64,000 bases of DNA from Magnolia sinica (taxonomy: Eukaryota > Streptophyta > Magnoliopsida > Magnoliales > Magnoliaceae), in the NCBI RefSeq assembly GCF_029962835.1, contig NC_080589.1, forward strand, positions 16,389,586 through 16,453,585, written 5' to 3'. The notes beneath the pieces were generated by a model. It worked only from the letters and a program-made list of their open reading frames with translations. It was not told the origin of the DNA and searched no databases. Shown here piece by piece: positions 33,801 through 47,630 of this stretch. A program made the position numbers and the translations under genes. Position 1 is the stretch's first letter, and each line of letters begins with the position of its first letter.

Positions 33801-36800
33801 TTGGGAGGTAAAATCTCAACCATTCCCTGCCAAGCAGCTACATTTTATGACAAATTTACCCTCTTAACTTAAGTAATGTTGTAAAGACTAGTTGTGATGG
33901 CAAAAATGTCCAAAGCTATTGGCATTATATAGCAGAGAAGTCTAGTTGCATGGTAGGGTCATTCGAGAATCAGACAATAATTCTTTTAAGGGTAAATCGG
34001 GCCATAATTACAAACTAAAATATCTAAAATGGCACAGGCAAAAAATAGGGTACACTCAGGAGAGCTTAAAGCGATAAAATGGGAAAAATGGATATTTCCT
34101 TGATCTTTAACCACTGCTTAGAATTTTTTATGTGCGTGGATACAAAGAAAAGCAATACATTTCTAGATGAGTGATGGGAAGCAATACATTTGTAGATGAG
34201 TGATACATCTGTGAGAATCAACCTCCAAAATCCAAATTCTTGGAAATCTAGAGTGAAATTGAGAACCCCATCTCATAACAAACTCACAACTAATCTGGTT
34301 TATATTGTACAGTACGGGGGGGTGAGTGCCAAATATATGTTTCAATGTTTACAGTCCGCAAGAGGAAGGCTTGTAGGATCAATCCTATTCCTCACAAACT
34401 TCATCATTAATAAAATACAAAGTGCAATGCAAACTAATGGTTGATGTATGCAAGTGGACCTGGAAAGTGTCTAACTATAGCTAGTATCTTAGTAGCTCCG
34501 TTGTTTGCAAAAACAAGAATGCATCTCTCACATAAAAAATGTATAGAATGCTTTACATGTTTACTAGTTAAATCAGCAATTGACTTTTACCCTATGTAAA
34601 ACTCGTTGTGAAGGCGCTAACTTCTTCATTGCTTTCTTCACCATGATTCTAGTTGATAGTATTTCCTCTAACAAACGGGGAAGCACACCTTTACGGATCT
34701 GCATTACCAGGAAAAAAAATATATCAATACATTTAAACTGGCATATAGGATTGTGAGAAATCAATAGTTCCAGAAAATAATATCAGCTTGTGCATGGATG
34801 ATTTTATACACCCAGATTCGAAATAGATCTAAAGAATGCCAGCTTGAGCATGTATGGAAGATATGAATACATCAAATCTTTCTATGAGAAGAGCATGCTA
34901 GAGTGTATGATAAAAATAAACACAATGGTTCACTATCACCATAAACACTGTGTAGGTAGCATTAGCCCTAAGACGCAAATTTTGAATACTAAAAACAAAA
35001 TGGAATGTTACCAACTGATTAATAGACTAGGCCAAGTAATGTGCCTACAGCACTAGTCAAAAGACACATACAATTGCTTACAATATACAGACGTGGTAGA
35101 ATAATTACTAATTTGAAGAAAAGGAGAATGTGAACCTGAATTTTCAATCTAAGAAAAAACATGCAATCCACAGTACAGACCTAAAGTACAATGCTCCTAG
35201 AGTTACATCATTTATCTAATTGATAGAGTAGTTGCATGTAAGACGTGTAACGTGTTCCATGGAATATGGAAGCCAAAATATCCACTCAGTGGAAAATTAT
35301 CAAAACCATGGAATACTCAAAAGCAAGAAAGGGCTGCGCTGAAGATAAAAATTTCCTTGGAGAGAACAGGGATTCTAAAAGCTCATATCATCTGCTAGAG
35401 GAGTGCCAAGAGGCCAAGCCATGCCCCCACAGTCACTGAATAGGAGACAACATCAGACTAGGGACTGGCATTTCAAAAACAGAAAAAGAGAAAGGAAAAG
35501 AAACTCATCAGATTAGGGACTGAAATCTATTCCTGAATTCCGCCCAAAAACGAAAAATAATCGATTTCTTAAACCCATTGACCATCATACAAAAAGAATG
35601 CCATGGACTAGAGCCTCTACCCTACCAAACCTATCTACAACTGTCCAATCCCTATCCATAAACCCGTATATTGCTGCTACACCTTTCTCTGCAAAGCACT
35701 TCTCCACCATAAAATTACTACTCATTTACCCAAGTACTTGCAGCCACTTGGAACACAAATCAACTTAAAGACAAAAGGAGTTTGGTATAATGCACATTGT
35801 CCTTTGGAATGCAAGCATTCAACATTTTGATACAGCAGCCTGCAGAATTTGGAACAATCAAGAATTAGGAGTCACCAAAATACAGGATAATAGTCATCGA
35901 TGTGTGTTCATCCTTTTTTTTTATGAATGACAGATTTTATTAGAAGAGAAAAGGGAGAAAACCTAATTGCAAAGCAAAAAACCACTAATTCAAATGCGCC
36001 TTTGTCCATGAGAAAGCATTGTAAGGCAAATAGTCAAGGTATTCACAGCCAAAGCAATGTCATCCCAAAGAACAGTGCTATTATTGTCCACTCAATGCTT
36101 GTATTAATTACCAAAAACTAGTGAGATTATATTACGAACAAAAGATAAGAGGAATCTGATCAGCAAAGCACCAACAAGTTTTTGTTTTGATTGATCAGCA
36201 GCAGCAGCATTACCAATAATAATGAACAGAATTTCCAACAGCAAATGCTATGGTTACGGCACATATAATATACAACCCAATGAAAGGATTCTGGCAGAAA
36301 AGAATTACCTTTGGAGGCACATACATAACACCGTTCGGAGTAAGTAATATTTGATCTTTCAAATCACTAAAAATCTGTCGATCTGGTGAAAAAGAGCTCA
36401 CACCAAGCGTATTTTCTTTTGAAGGCACCACTTTACCAAGGCAAGTGCAAAAGCAAAGGTTGTATGCAATTATCATTGATGGATAAAGAGATTGGAAATC
36501 CAAAACAACAACTGGATCAGTATAAAACCCAGATTCAGGCTCCATCACAAGGGGAAGACACTCCATTGCAGGTTGTGAAGCTACCTGGTCAGAGGAAAAG
36601 ATTGACTAAATTTTGATATTTCTCAACATCCATTGCTGCACCAAACTTAAAGGAATGCGAGCATATCGGATTGAAAAAGATGACAAGTAGCAGGCAATAT
36701 AATGACAGATATTCTGGATGCCCATGCATGCATGTATAGCTTGTATCTAAGTAGAGCATAGACATGGTAAATGGAAATAACTTGACTTCAGCAAGCAGTA

Positions 36801-39800
36801 CGAAACTTATGATTGTTAAAAGATTACAAGCAGATAAAAGGGCTATGGTAGAAAACAGTTGAAACTGGGATGGAAACTAGTCATGGAAAACATGATTGTT
36901 TTATTTTAGAAAAACACAAAATAATCACGATAAAGAAAGTTCTATGGAAGATATATGATACTTGAAATTCTGCAATGGAAACAGAACTTGAAGGACATGA
37001 TGCTGATAGTGAAACGGCTACACTGTTTTGATCAACAAAGTGCATTGCAGGTGGAAAACCCTATATATTATGACGTAACCGAAATGTCAATTTTTTTCTC
37101 TCTTCATTGGCAACAAGGTAAATACTGAGGAGACTAGCCACAATGTGAGATTGAAAGAACAAGTTGAAAATTGATGACCAAAAACCTGTCTTGCAATATG
37201 AATGTATCTCTCCAGCAAGCAATGCGTATATTTGCATGTAAGCTGCATGGAAGCTTGAGGGGGAGTGTTAAGGGTGAATAATTAGCATTTTAATGCCTAA
37301 AAGTAGCGAACAACATCTTAGTCTTTCTTTGATAATTTTAACATCTTACTAATTGATTGATCGGTGCAAAACAAATTAATCCTGAGTAATATTGCAATAG
37401 AAAAGAAGCGGGATGCAATAAGAGCATCATTTTCTTAAAAAAGAATTGAGCAGCAAACCTGATGTCTCCCAGGAGATATGGCAAGATAATTTTGTGTATG
37501 TGCCAGCCTCAAAAACATAGACTCAACACGATATTGTGAACCTCGAGAAAGGACTGAAAAAAAGTCAATTCCAAAAACACGAGCAAGCTCTGACGTTCGA
37601 TTTATCTGTAAAAGAAAACAAAAGAATAAAGACGTGTTTTTCATAGTTGAGCAAAAACAGAAAACAAAAAATATATATATATCAAAGGCTACTTTTTTTT
37701 CCTTTGACACACGCACTCACACCCCACACACTCACACCACAGTGGGATTTCACCACAATGGGTACAAAAACCCATGACCTCATGTTAAAACTCTTGTGAG
37801 TCTACCACCGAGCCATGAGTGAGGACCCATATCAAAGGCTACTATAGAATAAGCTCATGCATATGGATTCAAGACAAAATTCGCAATCCAGGAGGTCCTC
37901 CAAGAACCCAGCACATGCAAGGTACTGTCAACTGTGACTCCCTATATTGGAATAAACAGCACCATGTTTGTTGGTAGAATGATTATGAAAACTAAGTTCT
38001 CAATTTAGTAGAATGAGTTTAAAAAAGGAGGAAAAAAAAAAGTTCCGAGTGTGCACACACAAGCACGCATGCACGTGGATGCATATAGAAATGCATACAT
38101 GCATATACACAAATACAGACAAGTGCACTTACAGACATCCATATGTGCACAGACGCGCATAGAGGCACAGACACAGAGGCAGATGAGACACAGAGACACC
38201 ACCACCCAGACATGAACCAGCACATGCGCACCACAAACGAACACATGCATAAATACCTATTATATATATTCACTAGTAAAAAAAATTACAGACGCCCACA
38301 TATTTTAGGTAGAGTGACTAAAAACAACTAAGTTCTCAATATAGCAGAACAGAAAATATGAGGATTCATATTGGCACCATTTGAATCTCCAGTGAAACCA
38401 AAGCACAAGTGATCTGCCAATGAGTAGCAAGACAAAAATATCCATTGAAATAACTGAAAGTGCCTTCAAGTCCAAATTTCCTCCCCCTCCCCCTCTTCCA
38501 TGGCATCACCATGCCGCACCATAACATCTATTATTTGTGTCTCTTCTCAGCTAAACACATTCAACTGGTCTTGCCACAGTGTACACACAGGCAAGAAGGG
38601 AGTACGTGAGGCCACCTACATGGACAATGCCTGACCAACCATCAATGACTAAGCAGGAGTGGTGAGTACTGCCCCGTAATGGGCAAATCCCTCAAAAATA
38701 AATGCTTGATAGGTTGCTTCAAGCATGTTTAGACTGTAGAGTTTGGTAGCATGCTTGTCTCTCAATAAAGGTCCATGATGGTGATGGCATGTAGGATGAG
38801 AGCATAGGATTGTAAGAGGTGAAACTTGCATTTACAATGAAAAGACCAAGTACATTAATTCCATGAAAAGGAAACCCCAGTGGAAACAAACAGGGAACTG
38901 CTCTTGATGATGGCATGCTAGTGAATTAAACCAAACACTGAAGCAATACTTCAGTACAAGTCTGAATCAAAACAATTAACTACTATGACGAAGTAAAATC
39001 ACAGAGGCTTCTATGTGAGATCATGCGTCATCTCTTGCATACTGCAGCATTGCATCAAACTGCAAAACCTATATCTAATTCAAGTACGCATTTGACCATT
39101 ACAAATTAGAAAATCATGAATGACAAAAAAGAGACCTAAATGCAAGTTAGAGAAAGAAGGATGAAACAATAAGACAATAAATGATCCTATTGGCATACCA
39201 TATCAAGTTGATTCATTATCTCAAGATTTAGCTTCGCCCTCTCTATGGCATGTTCAATACTTCGAAATCTTGCACGTCTAAATCCACTACAAAACCATTT
39301 AGTCAATGTTTTGCAGGGAATTGACGGAATTTTTCGCCTCAGAACTGCTTCAGCCACTGCTTCAACAGTGTACATATTTAGCTTAATTTCAGAGCGCATA
39401 AGTCGCCAAATATTGAGAACAATCCTTCCACCCACATGGACCCCACTGGCATGAGTACGACCCCATTCATCTTCAATTATTGAATCTTCGAGCATGATAG
39501 GATCAGCAATTATGGCTTCCGGCAGTAGATTATCAGCAATTCCCTTGCCACGATCTTCCAAATCACTAGGTGCAACTTTGGTCTCAAATGCAGGCGTTCG
39601 AGAAATGTTTTTTAGCAAACCTATGCCAAGATGTGCAGCCCTTTCGGCTAAAAAACCAAGGGAACTGCCCTGAATTTCCCAACCCATCAAAATATCTGGA
39701 TCAAGTGAGCAAATAATCTTCACAAAATGATCAAATAGGAGCTTTTCCTCAGACGCCATTACCACCTTGCAGCCAGATACACCATCAAGGTTTCTGGAAT

Positions 39801-42800
39801 AAAGAGGCAGATATTAAAAGTTAAATCGGAAAAACTATTTCTAACAAATTAAATGCCGTTATACAGCCTGAGGAATCGATACATCCCATAAATGTAATCC
39901 CCACTAAGAAGTCAAGCAGGAAATTCTCCAGTAAAATAATCAAGAAGAAAAATAAAACTAAAAAAAAAAAGGCTGAAATAAAACCCTGGCCTTACAAAAT
40001 TTGGAAACCAAATATTCATGATCAAGAAAGATTAAAGTTAAAATCCACAACAAACAGATTAAAAATTACTAAACGAGCTATAAATGTATAATTATCAAAC
40101 CACCAATAGTCATATAAATTGATTAAAACTTTAAACCAAAGACTAAAAGACTAAATCTTGTGAGAACAGTAAATCCAACACAACTCAAATATATTTGGAC
40201 ACCATAGTGACAAACGGATGTCGGGCACAAAGATATGATAGTCTGAACATCATGGTGTCAAACTGCATTGCATAATGAAAAATGGACGCAGATAAAATCT
40301 ATAAAGGAATAATGCTAAGGTTTGGTGTATCTTTAGATGCTCAAACTGCATTGCTGATGGTTGGTGTACCTTTATGTGAACTTAAAATCATATTCCTAGA
40401 ATGTATATCCAATTTAATTTTGGAACTGGAAAAGCAAGCTTATCTTTAGAATTGTTCAAAATGAACTTCAACTACATACTTAGTAAATTGTAAGACAAAA
40501 GTGAAATATAGAAACAAACAAATAGCATGAATAAAAGGTGGGACTTCCCTTTCAGTAGGTTTCCTCCTCAAAATGACAATTCAAGTTCATGCTTTGACAT
40601 TGTTTTTATCTTTTTAAGTAGCTACTGATGTAAAGATAGACGAGATGTCAAGTATAGCCAAAAAAAAGGCCTGATGACATAATGCATTTTCGTGATGACA
40701 CTAAGAATTATTGATGCAGGGACATGTGATGATCTAACCCTAGATGAATGTATAATTAGGTTAAAGAATATTCAAATAAATACACCAATTAACTAACTGT
40801 TTCCAATCAAAGGGATTAGGTAAATCTCAACACAAACATGAGTTTATTCCGTCAGGATCATGCCCCTTAGCATAAGATCACGTAAACAATAAAAAGGGAG
40901 GAACTAGGGATATGAGGATGGATATCCCAGATCTAGCATAAGTCAGTCCACGATCAAGTTTGGATCTGATCCTACTGACTAACCATCCATCTTTTCCGTT
41001 CGAACTAGAAAGGGGGTATCCAAAAAGGAACAAAAGGGGTGAAGAACAAAGTATTCGAGATGAAGAAAGTACGGGTCCTTTTGTCATCAAAAGAAAAGAA
41101 GGAAGATGATTCTTACCTTTTCCTATACCTCGAAGATCTAGAAAGAATGAAACCTAAAATCGAGGTGGAATCCTAACACCCAAGGGCCAATCCTGAAACC
41201 CTAATATCTTAAATAAAGAAGAAGAAGAGAGACGAATTTCTATTTATTCAATAATAACGAAAATTGGGTTTCTCATAACATATATATAAGCTATGGAAAA
41301 AGTAAAAGCGCATTAAAGCCCCTTGAAACAAGAAAAATAACAAAAAGACAAAAAATAAATAAAGTTCCAATAAAGCCCCTGAAACAAGAAAAAAAAAAAC
41401 CAAAAAGTTTAAAACTAAAACACTCATGTGGTAGGGTGTGAAATCCGACCCATGTATCTATGGTCGAGGTGAACACCCGTGTGGTAGGGTATGAAATCCG
41501 ACCCATGGATCTATGGTCGAGGTGCGGTCATGTTGCTCCTGCACTCGTAGCGCATCAGAAAATGGGTCCGATGGACCCATCGTCCATCCACATCAACTCC
41601 TCCGCTCTAGTACTCTGTCAGGTGGTACACTCTAAAGGGTGCACCACTGATGTCCACATCAATTATGTTCCTTTTTAATACTAGTAAAATTATAATATCA
41701 TAAAAATGTCATAAGAGATGACCAACTGAGATGATTTGTTGTTCTAACATCTATAGTTGTCACTGATATGTGCATATTTTTTAGTTCTTTCTCCTCCTGG
41801 ATCCAACCAGAAATGGCAGGATTACAATCAATATTAACCAAAAAACTCGGTGAGAACAAAAGGATGGATGAAAGTGACAAGGGAGAAGGATAGATGTGGT
41901 TCTAAGGTTTTTCGATTTGAAAAGAAGAAATTTGGTGGAGAACCACGCAATGTACCGTTAGTTTTCAAATACTTATCCCATGCTTTGGCTCACAGAAATA
42001 TGACAAATTTCCAATAAATTGGTGGTAAATTAATCCTAACCACTTTTCAAGAGAAAGCTTCATAATATAATAATTAATAATTCGACAAAACATGATAATT
42101 ACCAACTCAGATGTTTCTGAACTTCAATGGCAATTTCCAGAGCAGCAATTCAATTTACTTTTAATTAGTAATTTTAGCTTTAACTTAGTTTACTTCTAGC
42201 ATGTTTATTACGCTTCTAATCTATCCGAATGTTAATCTTTCTTCTTTAATTTTACTTCCAAGTAAAATTAAACATGAGCTTTAAAAATATTGTGAGAATT
42301 TAAACTTGTCAAGATGTCCCTGAAACAGACAGTTACCATGTTGCAAATGACAGGGCCATATATAAAGAAGTGCGAACAACGAGGATTAGGAAGAAATGAA
42401 TCCCTTGCCCATTCCAGACCAAGTTCTAAGAAGTTCAACAAGAATTGTGGCTGCTAACATAAGAAAATCCCCCATGTACGCATTAACCATAGTAATTTTC
42501 CAGAGATTAGTTCATAAGGTATAGATGAGTTTGTTTAGTGAGGCGTCTCAATAGGAAATGTAGAGGATGAGCATGTTGCGGAAGAACCTGAGTATGCACA
42601 GAATACTGGGGGTTTTCAGTATGTGCTAGTGGAGGCCAGAGGTGCAGACTGTTCAAAGGTCCTGACCATTGGCCTGTTAGGCCCTACCGTGGATGGACCA
42701 TGCCCCAAAATCCCCTCAATAAGACACTCTTACCTTTCAATTTCTAGAATGCAGATAGAAGGTTGAGAAGAGGAATTCAGCAACGGTACCAAGATTTGTG

Positions 42801-43545
42801 GCAAGGTTCTTTCGATCTGGGTAAGTTTCGGGACAGTCCATCAACGGTGAGGCCCAATAAATCCATGGCTGGATCAGAAAGCCCAATTATACTTGTGCAT
42901 CCTCTGTGTCAAGGTGGTCAGTTGATAACCAAAAGTCCATTACAGATGCTTTCAGTAAAAGCCTATTCGTTACATAGCTTATAAAACAAAAATATATAAG
43001 TGAAGCAATTCAACTTTCAAAGAATGCAATGCCACGGTGTGTATAGATTAAAAAACGAAAGTAAGCAGATAAGTGACCATCTTGACTTTTGGGTAAGTTA
43101 AAAGGCATAAATAAAATTAGAACAATCAAATCACAGTACAACATCCACAGTTCGGGTAAAAAAATTAAAGAGCCAGCAGACCTCTGACATGATCCCTCGT
43201 TGTTAACGCGCAAGAGCACATAAACTTCAAGAGCATGACTGCTATCCTCCTGCATTGTGAGAGCTATAATGTTGATGCCATCAAATCGAGGATCAGGTCG
43301 GAAATTTGCTCTTGATTCTGCCAGAACCTGTTGCCCACAACTGGTTTTGAGTTACATGGAAATCGTGAACATGTCAACATGGAAAGCATGACAGCACAAT
43401 GCTGAATTGAGGGTATTCCCAGTTTAGATATGCTCCACAATTACATGAATTACTCTACTGAATATTTTTATAAGTTATTGAGTTTAGCACATATACAGGT
43501 GGCAAGATGGCCATTGAACGATAATAGATAAGATTACTATCTAAC

Positions 43546-43590
<45 letters not shown>

Positions 43591-46500
43591 CTAAAGTTTT
43601 TCAGGCATGGGGCTACCACGCCTCTTTCTTCTAAAAATTAATAATAATAACTGCCTCCACTCTTAACAATGTACCTGCTTGGTATGCATAAACAAATCCT
43701 TGCTGGTGATCTTGTGGACTATTGAAGGAAAGGAATTATAATGGTGCCGGCACGCTTACATATGAGATCCAGCAACTAAATAATGAGTGGACTTGCTTGT
43801 TTTTTGGGCCATCACATGTTAAGAGCGGGTATCACCTATGAATTGCCAGATCCCATAAACTCGTGACATTGGGGTACTAAGTGTTTGCTCAAAATACTCC
43901 ATCTCACGGGAATGAATAAGTTGGAATTTCTCATCCATACAAGTGAGTCCAGCACTGGATCGTCTTGACCACACAGAAGGCTCCTTTCATCTCACAAGAA
44001 TGAATAACTTGGCGTTTCTCTTTCATACAAGTGTGTCCAGCACTGGATCGTCTTGATCACAGGCCACAACACATGTTGAATGTCCTCCCACATATGCACC
44101 CGCACAATGCATGTTTTCATCGAGTAATGTGTAGAAAACAAACCTATTCGGTACCGATGGCAATAAAAATTTACACAAATGAGCAAGGTTGTTCGCATAC
44201 CTCTATACTTAGCAGTGTTAGTTGTTGACCAGCACCAACACTTGCAGGATCACGGAAACCAGTCTGACTAAGAGGGGTAAGCTTTGATTTTGTATCTGGC
44301 CCTGAAATCTGAGATACCTCTTGCCAATTCTTGGAGCAGCTCTTCACTTTCACATGATTTCCTTTACTTTCGGATTTAGTTATCACTCTATTAGTATGAC
44401 TTGGAGTAATTTTCGTCTCAGGGTTTCCATTGTTATCTTGACTTGATTGGTACAGATCAAGCCTCACATTAGGTAAAGAGTTAGATTCTGGCAGAGTCCG
44501 GTAAAAACCATCACCCCTGGAGCCTTCTGGATTAATCGGATCACAAGAAGAAACTGTATGCATTTTTTGAAGCTCAGATGATGATCTTCCATGACTAAAA
44601 CAAGCATTCTCTTCATTTATGAGCCTTAAACTACTGTCATACTTTGGAGAAGAAGGTTCCATCAACACTTCATGGATGTTCTCCCTTGAGGTACCTAATA
44701 AGATTCAAAAATAAAATTATGGTAGTAGATGACTGGCAAATGGAATGACATCTCATATACTGTTCATACCTGCCAAAATATCTGTGGAATTGTGATGTTC
44801 CAGTTGCAAAAGCCATTGACGAACAACATTTGAAGATGGCGGTGAAAATGCAGGAGTTAGTAAGAATAAAAAAGAACCATCATTTTGATAGTGAGTTGGA
44901 ATGCCCAACACATTTTCTGTATGAAAATTTGGAATTTCTCTACTTCTGTAAGATTCATGGCAAAAATCTTTCCCTTCTTGGCAGATGTTTGCAAAGAATG
45001 GAGGAAAATCATCTGAATATCTCCCTTTAACTGGAAAAGAAAAAAGAGAAAGAAAGTATCAGCACCAAGACAACCTCAAAGAGGTGATGATAGAATGTGA
45101 CAAGCAGAATTTTTCCATTGGCAGGAAAAAAATTGTGGGGAAATGGAGAACATATGATTTACAGAAACCTGAGCTTATTTACATGAAGCAACAAGGGAAG
45201 TTCAAACCAACAACTTTAATATGGCAGTTCCAACAGAAGTCCAAATTCAATCAAATACCACATGAAAATAAAACAGAAATGAGCAATAGTTAAGAACTTC
45301 ACATTTTTTTGAAGGGCAACAAATTTATTAAAAGAGGCCAAAGCCTGAAAGAATACAAAAGACCAAAGTGGAAAAAAAAAAAATACAGCCCTAAAACTCT
45401 CAAAAGCCTTCACCCATTCTTTTACATGCATCTTAGCCCTCTTGAAACATCTTCTGCCTGACTACTTGAGCAATAGTTAAGAACTTCACATTGAGAAAAA
45501 GAAATAATCAAAGGAACCTTAAAACTAGCATGAGATGCTTCAATAAGACAGACATGTCATGAGAACAAAGAGCGAGCTACAATAATGAACAAAACAAACC
45601 AAGAACCAAATGCCATTTCAGCAGGATAGCCACCACTGTGGCCAGTCCATATTGATTGAAACACCGTATGGACTAAACCGTAGGCAAATATCTATGTTTA
45701 AAATTTTCATTTAAGCTACAAGCAGTGTTTACAGTATCGGTATCGTGTCACGTATCACACCCCTGGGATACGGATACGCATCGGTTATCACATGGGATAT
45801 ATCGTTTGTATAGGTAATGTATCGTACTTTTTGGAAAACATGGGGAAACATTGGTAAATTGGTCGAATTTTTCAATGAAACTTTAGAAATTGTTTAAAAA
45901 GACACTAATAGACACTTTTAAATCATAACATCATAAAAAACAAGTACACATAATAGGTTTCCTTCGTATAGGGTCCTAAGACATGCGTTGTCTAACTGAA
46001 CTGATGCAAAAGAACATTATGTTAGCAAATGCATTGTACTACATCCATAATTTTTAACATCTATTAATTATTTTTAAATTAAATTATTATTTATATTTTC
46101 AAAAAAAAAAAATCATCAACCACCCTTAAATGCTTTAAAAATACATTTAATTGACCATTGATAGAAAAGAAATTTTGGAAAAAAAACTATTTTTTATATT
46201 TTTTTAATTAAAAAAATCTGAAAAAAAAAAATCCTAAACTACATGAATCAGGAGATCAGGCCTCATACATGTTTGATTTCAATGTTTGGATAGTAAGATT
46301 GCAACTAATTTGGAAGAAATTGGGGAAATTTCGAATTTTCCCCAATTTCCCCCAAATCGGACCACCTACCCCAAATACCAAAATTAGTGTATTTGATGAT
46401 GATTTTATCAAATACTCTTACATACTCTGAAACTAGGCCCAATTGACCACTGATAGAAGTGGAACTTCGAAAAAAATATTTTTTTAATATTTTTTAACTG

Positions 46501-47572
46501 TTTTTTTAATTAAAAATATTTTTTTCTGAAAATTCTCCAAAACTATATGAATCAGTAGATTAGGCATCTTACATGTTTGATTTCGTGCTTGGAATGGATT
46601 GCAACCAATTTGGGAGAAATTGGGGAATTTTTTATTATTCCCCAGTTTCCCCGAAATCAGATTACCTACTCTAAAATCTCAAAATTAAATGTTCAAATCA
46701 TTGTTTTTCCATACAAAACATGAAAAATTAAACATTTCTAACCTTTTGGCACAAATTTGGTATGAGTTAAACAAAAAAAGAGGCTCAAAATGTAAAAATA
46801 CTACCCGAATCAAAACTTGCTGCAAATCCACTTCGATCTTAATTCCGAGTTGAAAACCATGTTTTTCTCCCAAAAGATTTTGAAATCCACCCTAGAGGTG
46901 TTCAGAAGAGGGAAGAATGAAGGAAAAATGCAAAAAATGGAGTACTTTGCAATTTTTGTGAAGACGGTTGCGGTTTCCCTAACAGTATCGACGAAATCTG
47001 TCAATAGTGCGATATCAATGATTTTAGATATGATAGCAAGGTTTCTTATCGCTAACTTGCAATATCAATAATATTGACCGATATATAGACCAATATTATC
47101 AATAGTGCAATCAATTGCTACAAGAACCTAATGCCTGGAATGCATGTGACATACCTATGTCATGCCCAAAAAGGCGCATTGTTGTCACGCTATGGCCTCA
47201 AAGGGAGCTTCATACTTTTGTGGAGCCCCAAGGAGATACGGTAAGTTTATAACGGCCATTACAAACTCACGGTGTAATGGCCCAAAAATTTTGCGCACAA
47301 TTGCACACCCACACACACTTATATGCGAGTCAATGGACACATGGTCAACAATCTGAACCGTTTAGAATGTTCCTTAAGCTATCTAATCGTCCGAACTCAT
47401 AATCGATCCATGCATCATTGTAAACTAGATGACAACCCAATTAAAACCATCCACTCAAGCTTTAGATCTACTTCGTTTTTGGACCCACGTCATAGATTTG
47501 GCCATTTTGTCAAATGGACGTCTTGGATGCTTCCACAGTTGTCGCAAGTGGGGTCCACAGACCCTGTTGCCT

Positions 47573-47630
<58 letters not shown>

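Noticed and set aside
38005-38331. Cys/Val/Met-rich frames
   Set aside because: ACACA/GCATGCA simple sequence in a REV3 intron.
47247-47282. GGCCATTACA/TGTAATGGCC inverted repeat as transposon ends
   Set aside because: Too short and only about 10 bp apart; more likely chance or an LTR edge.
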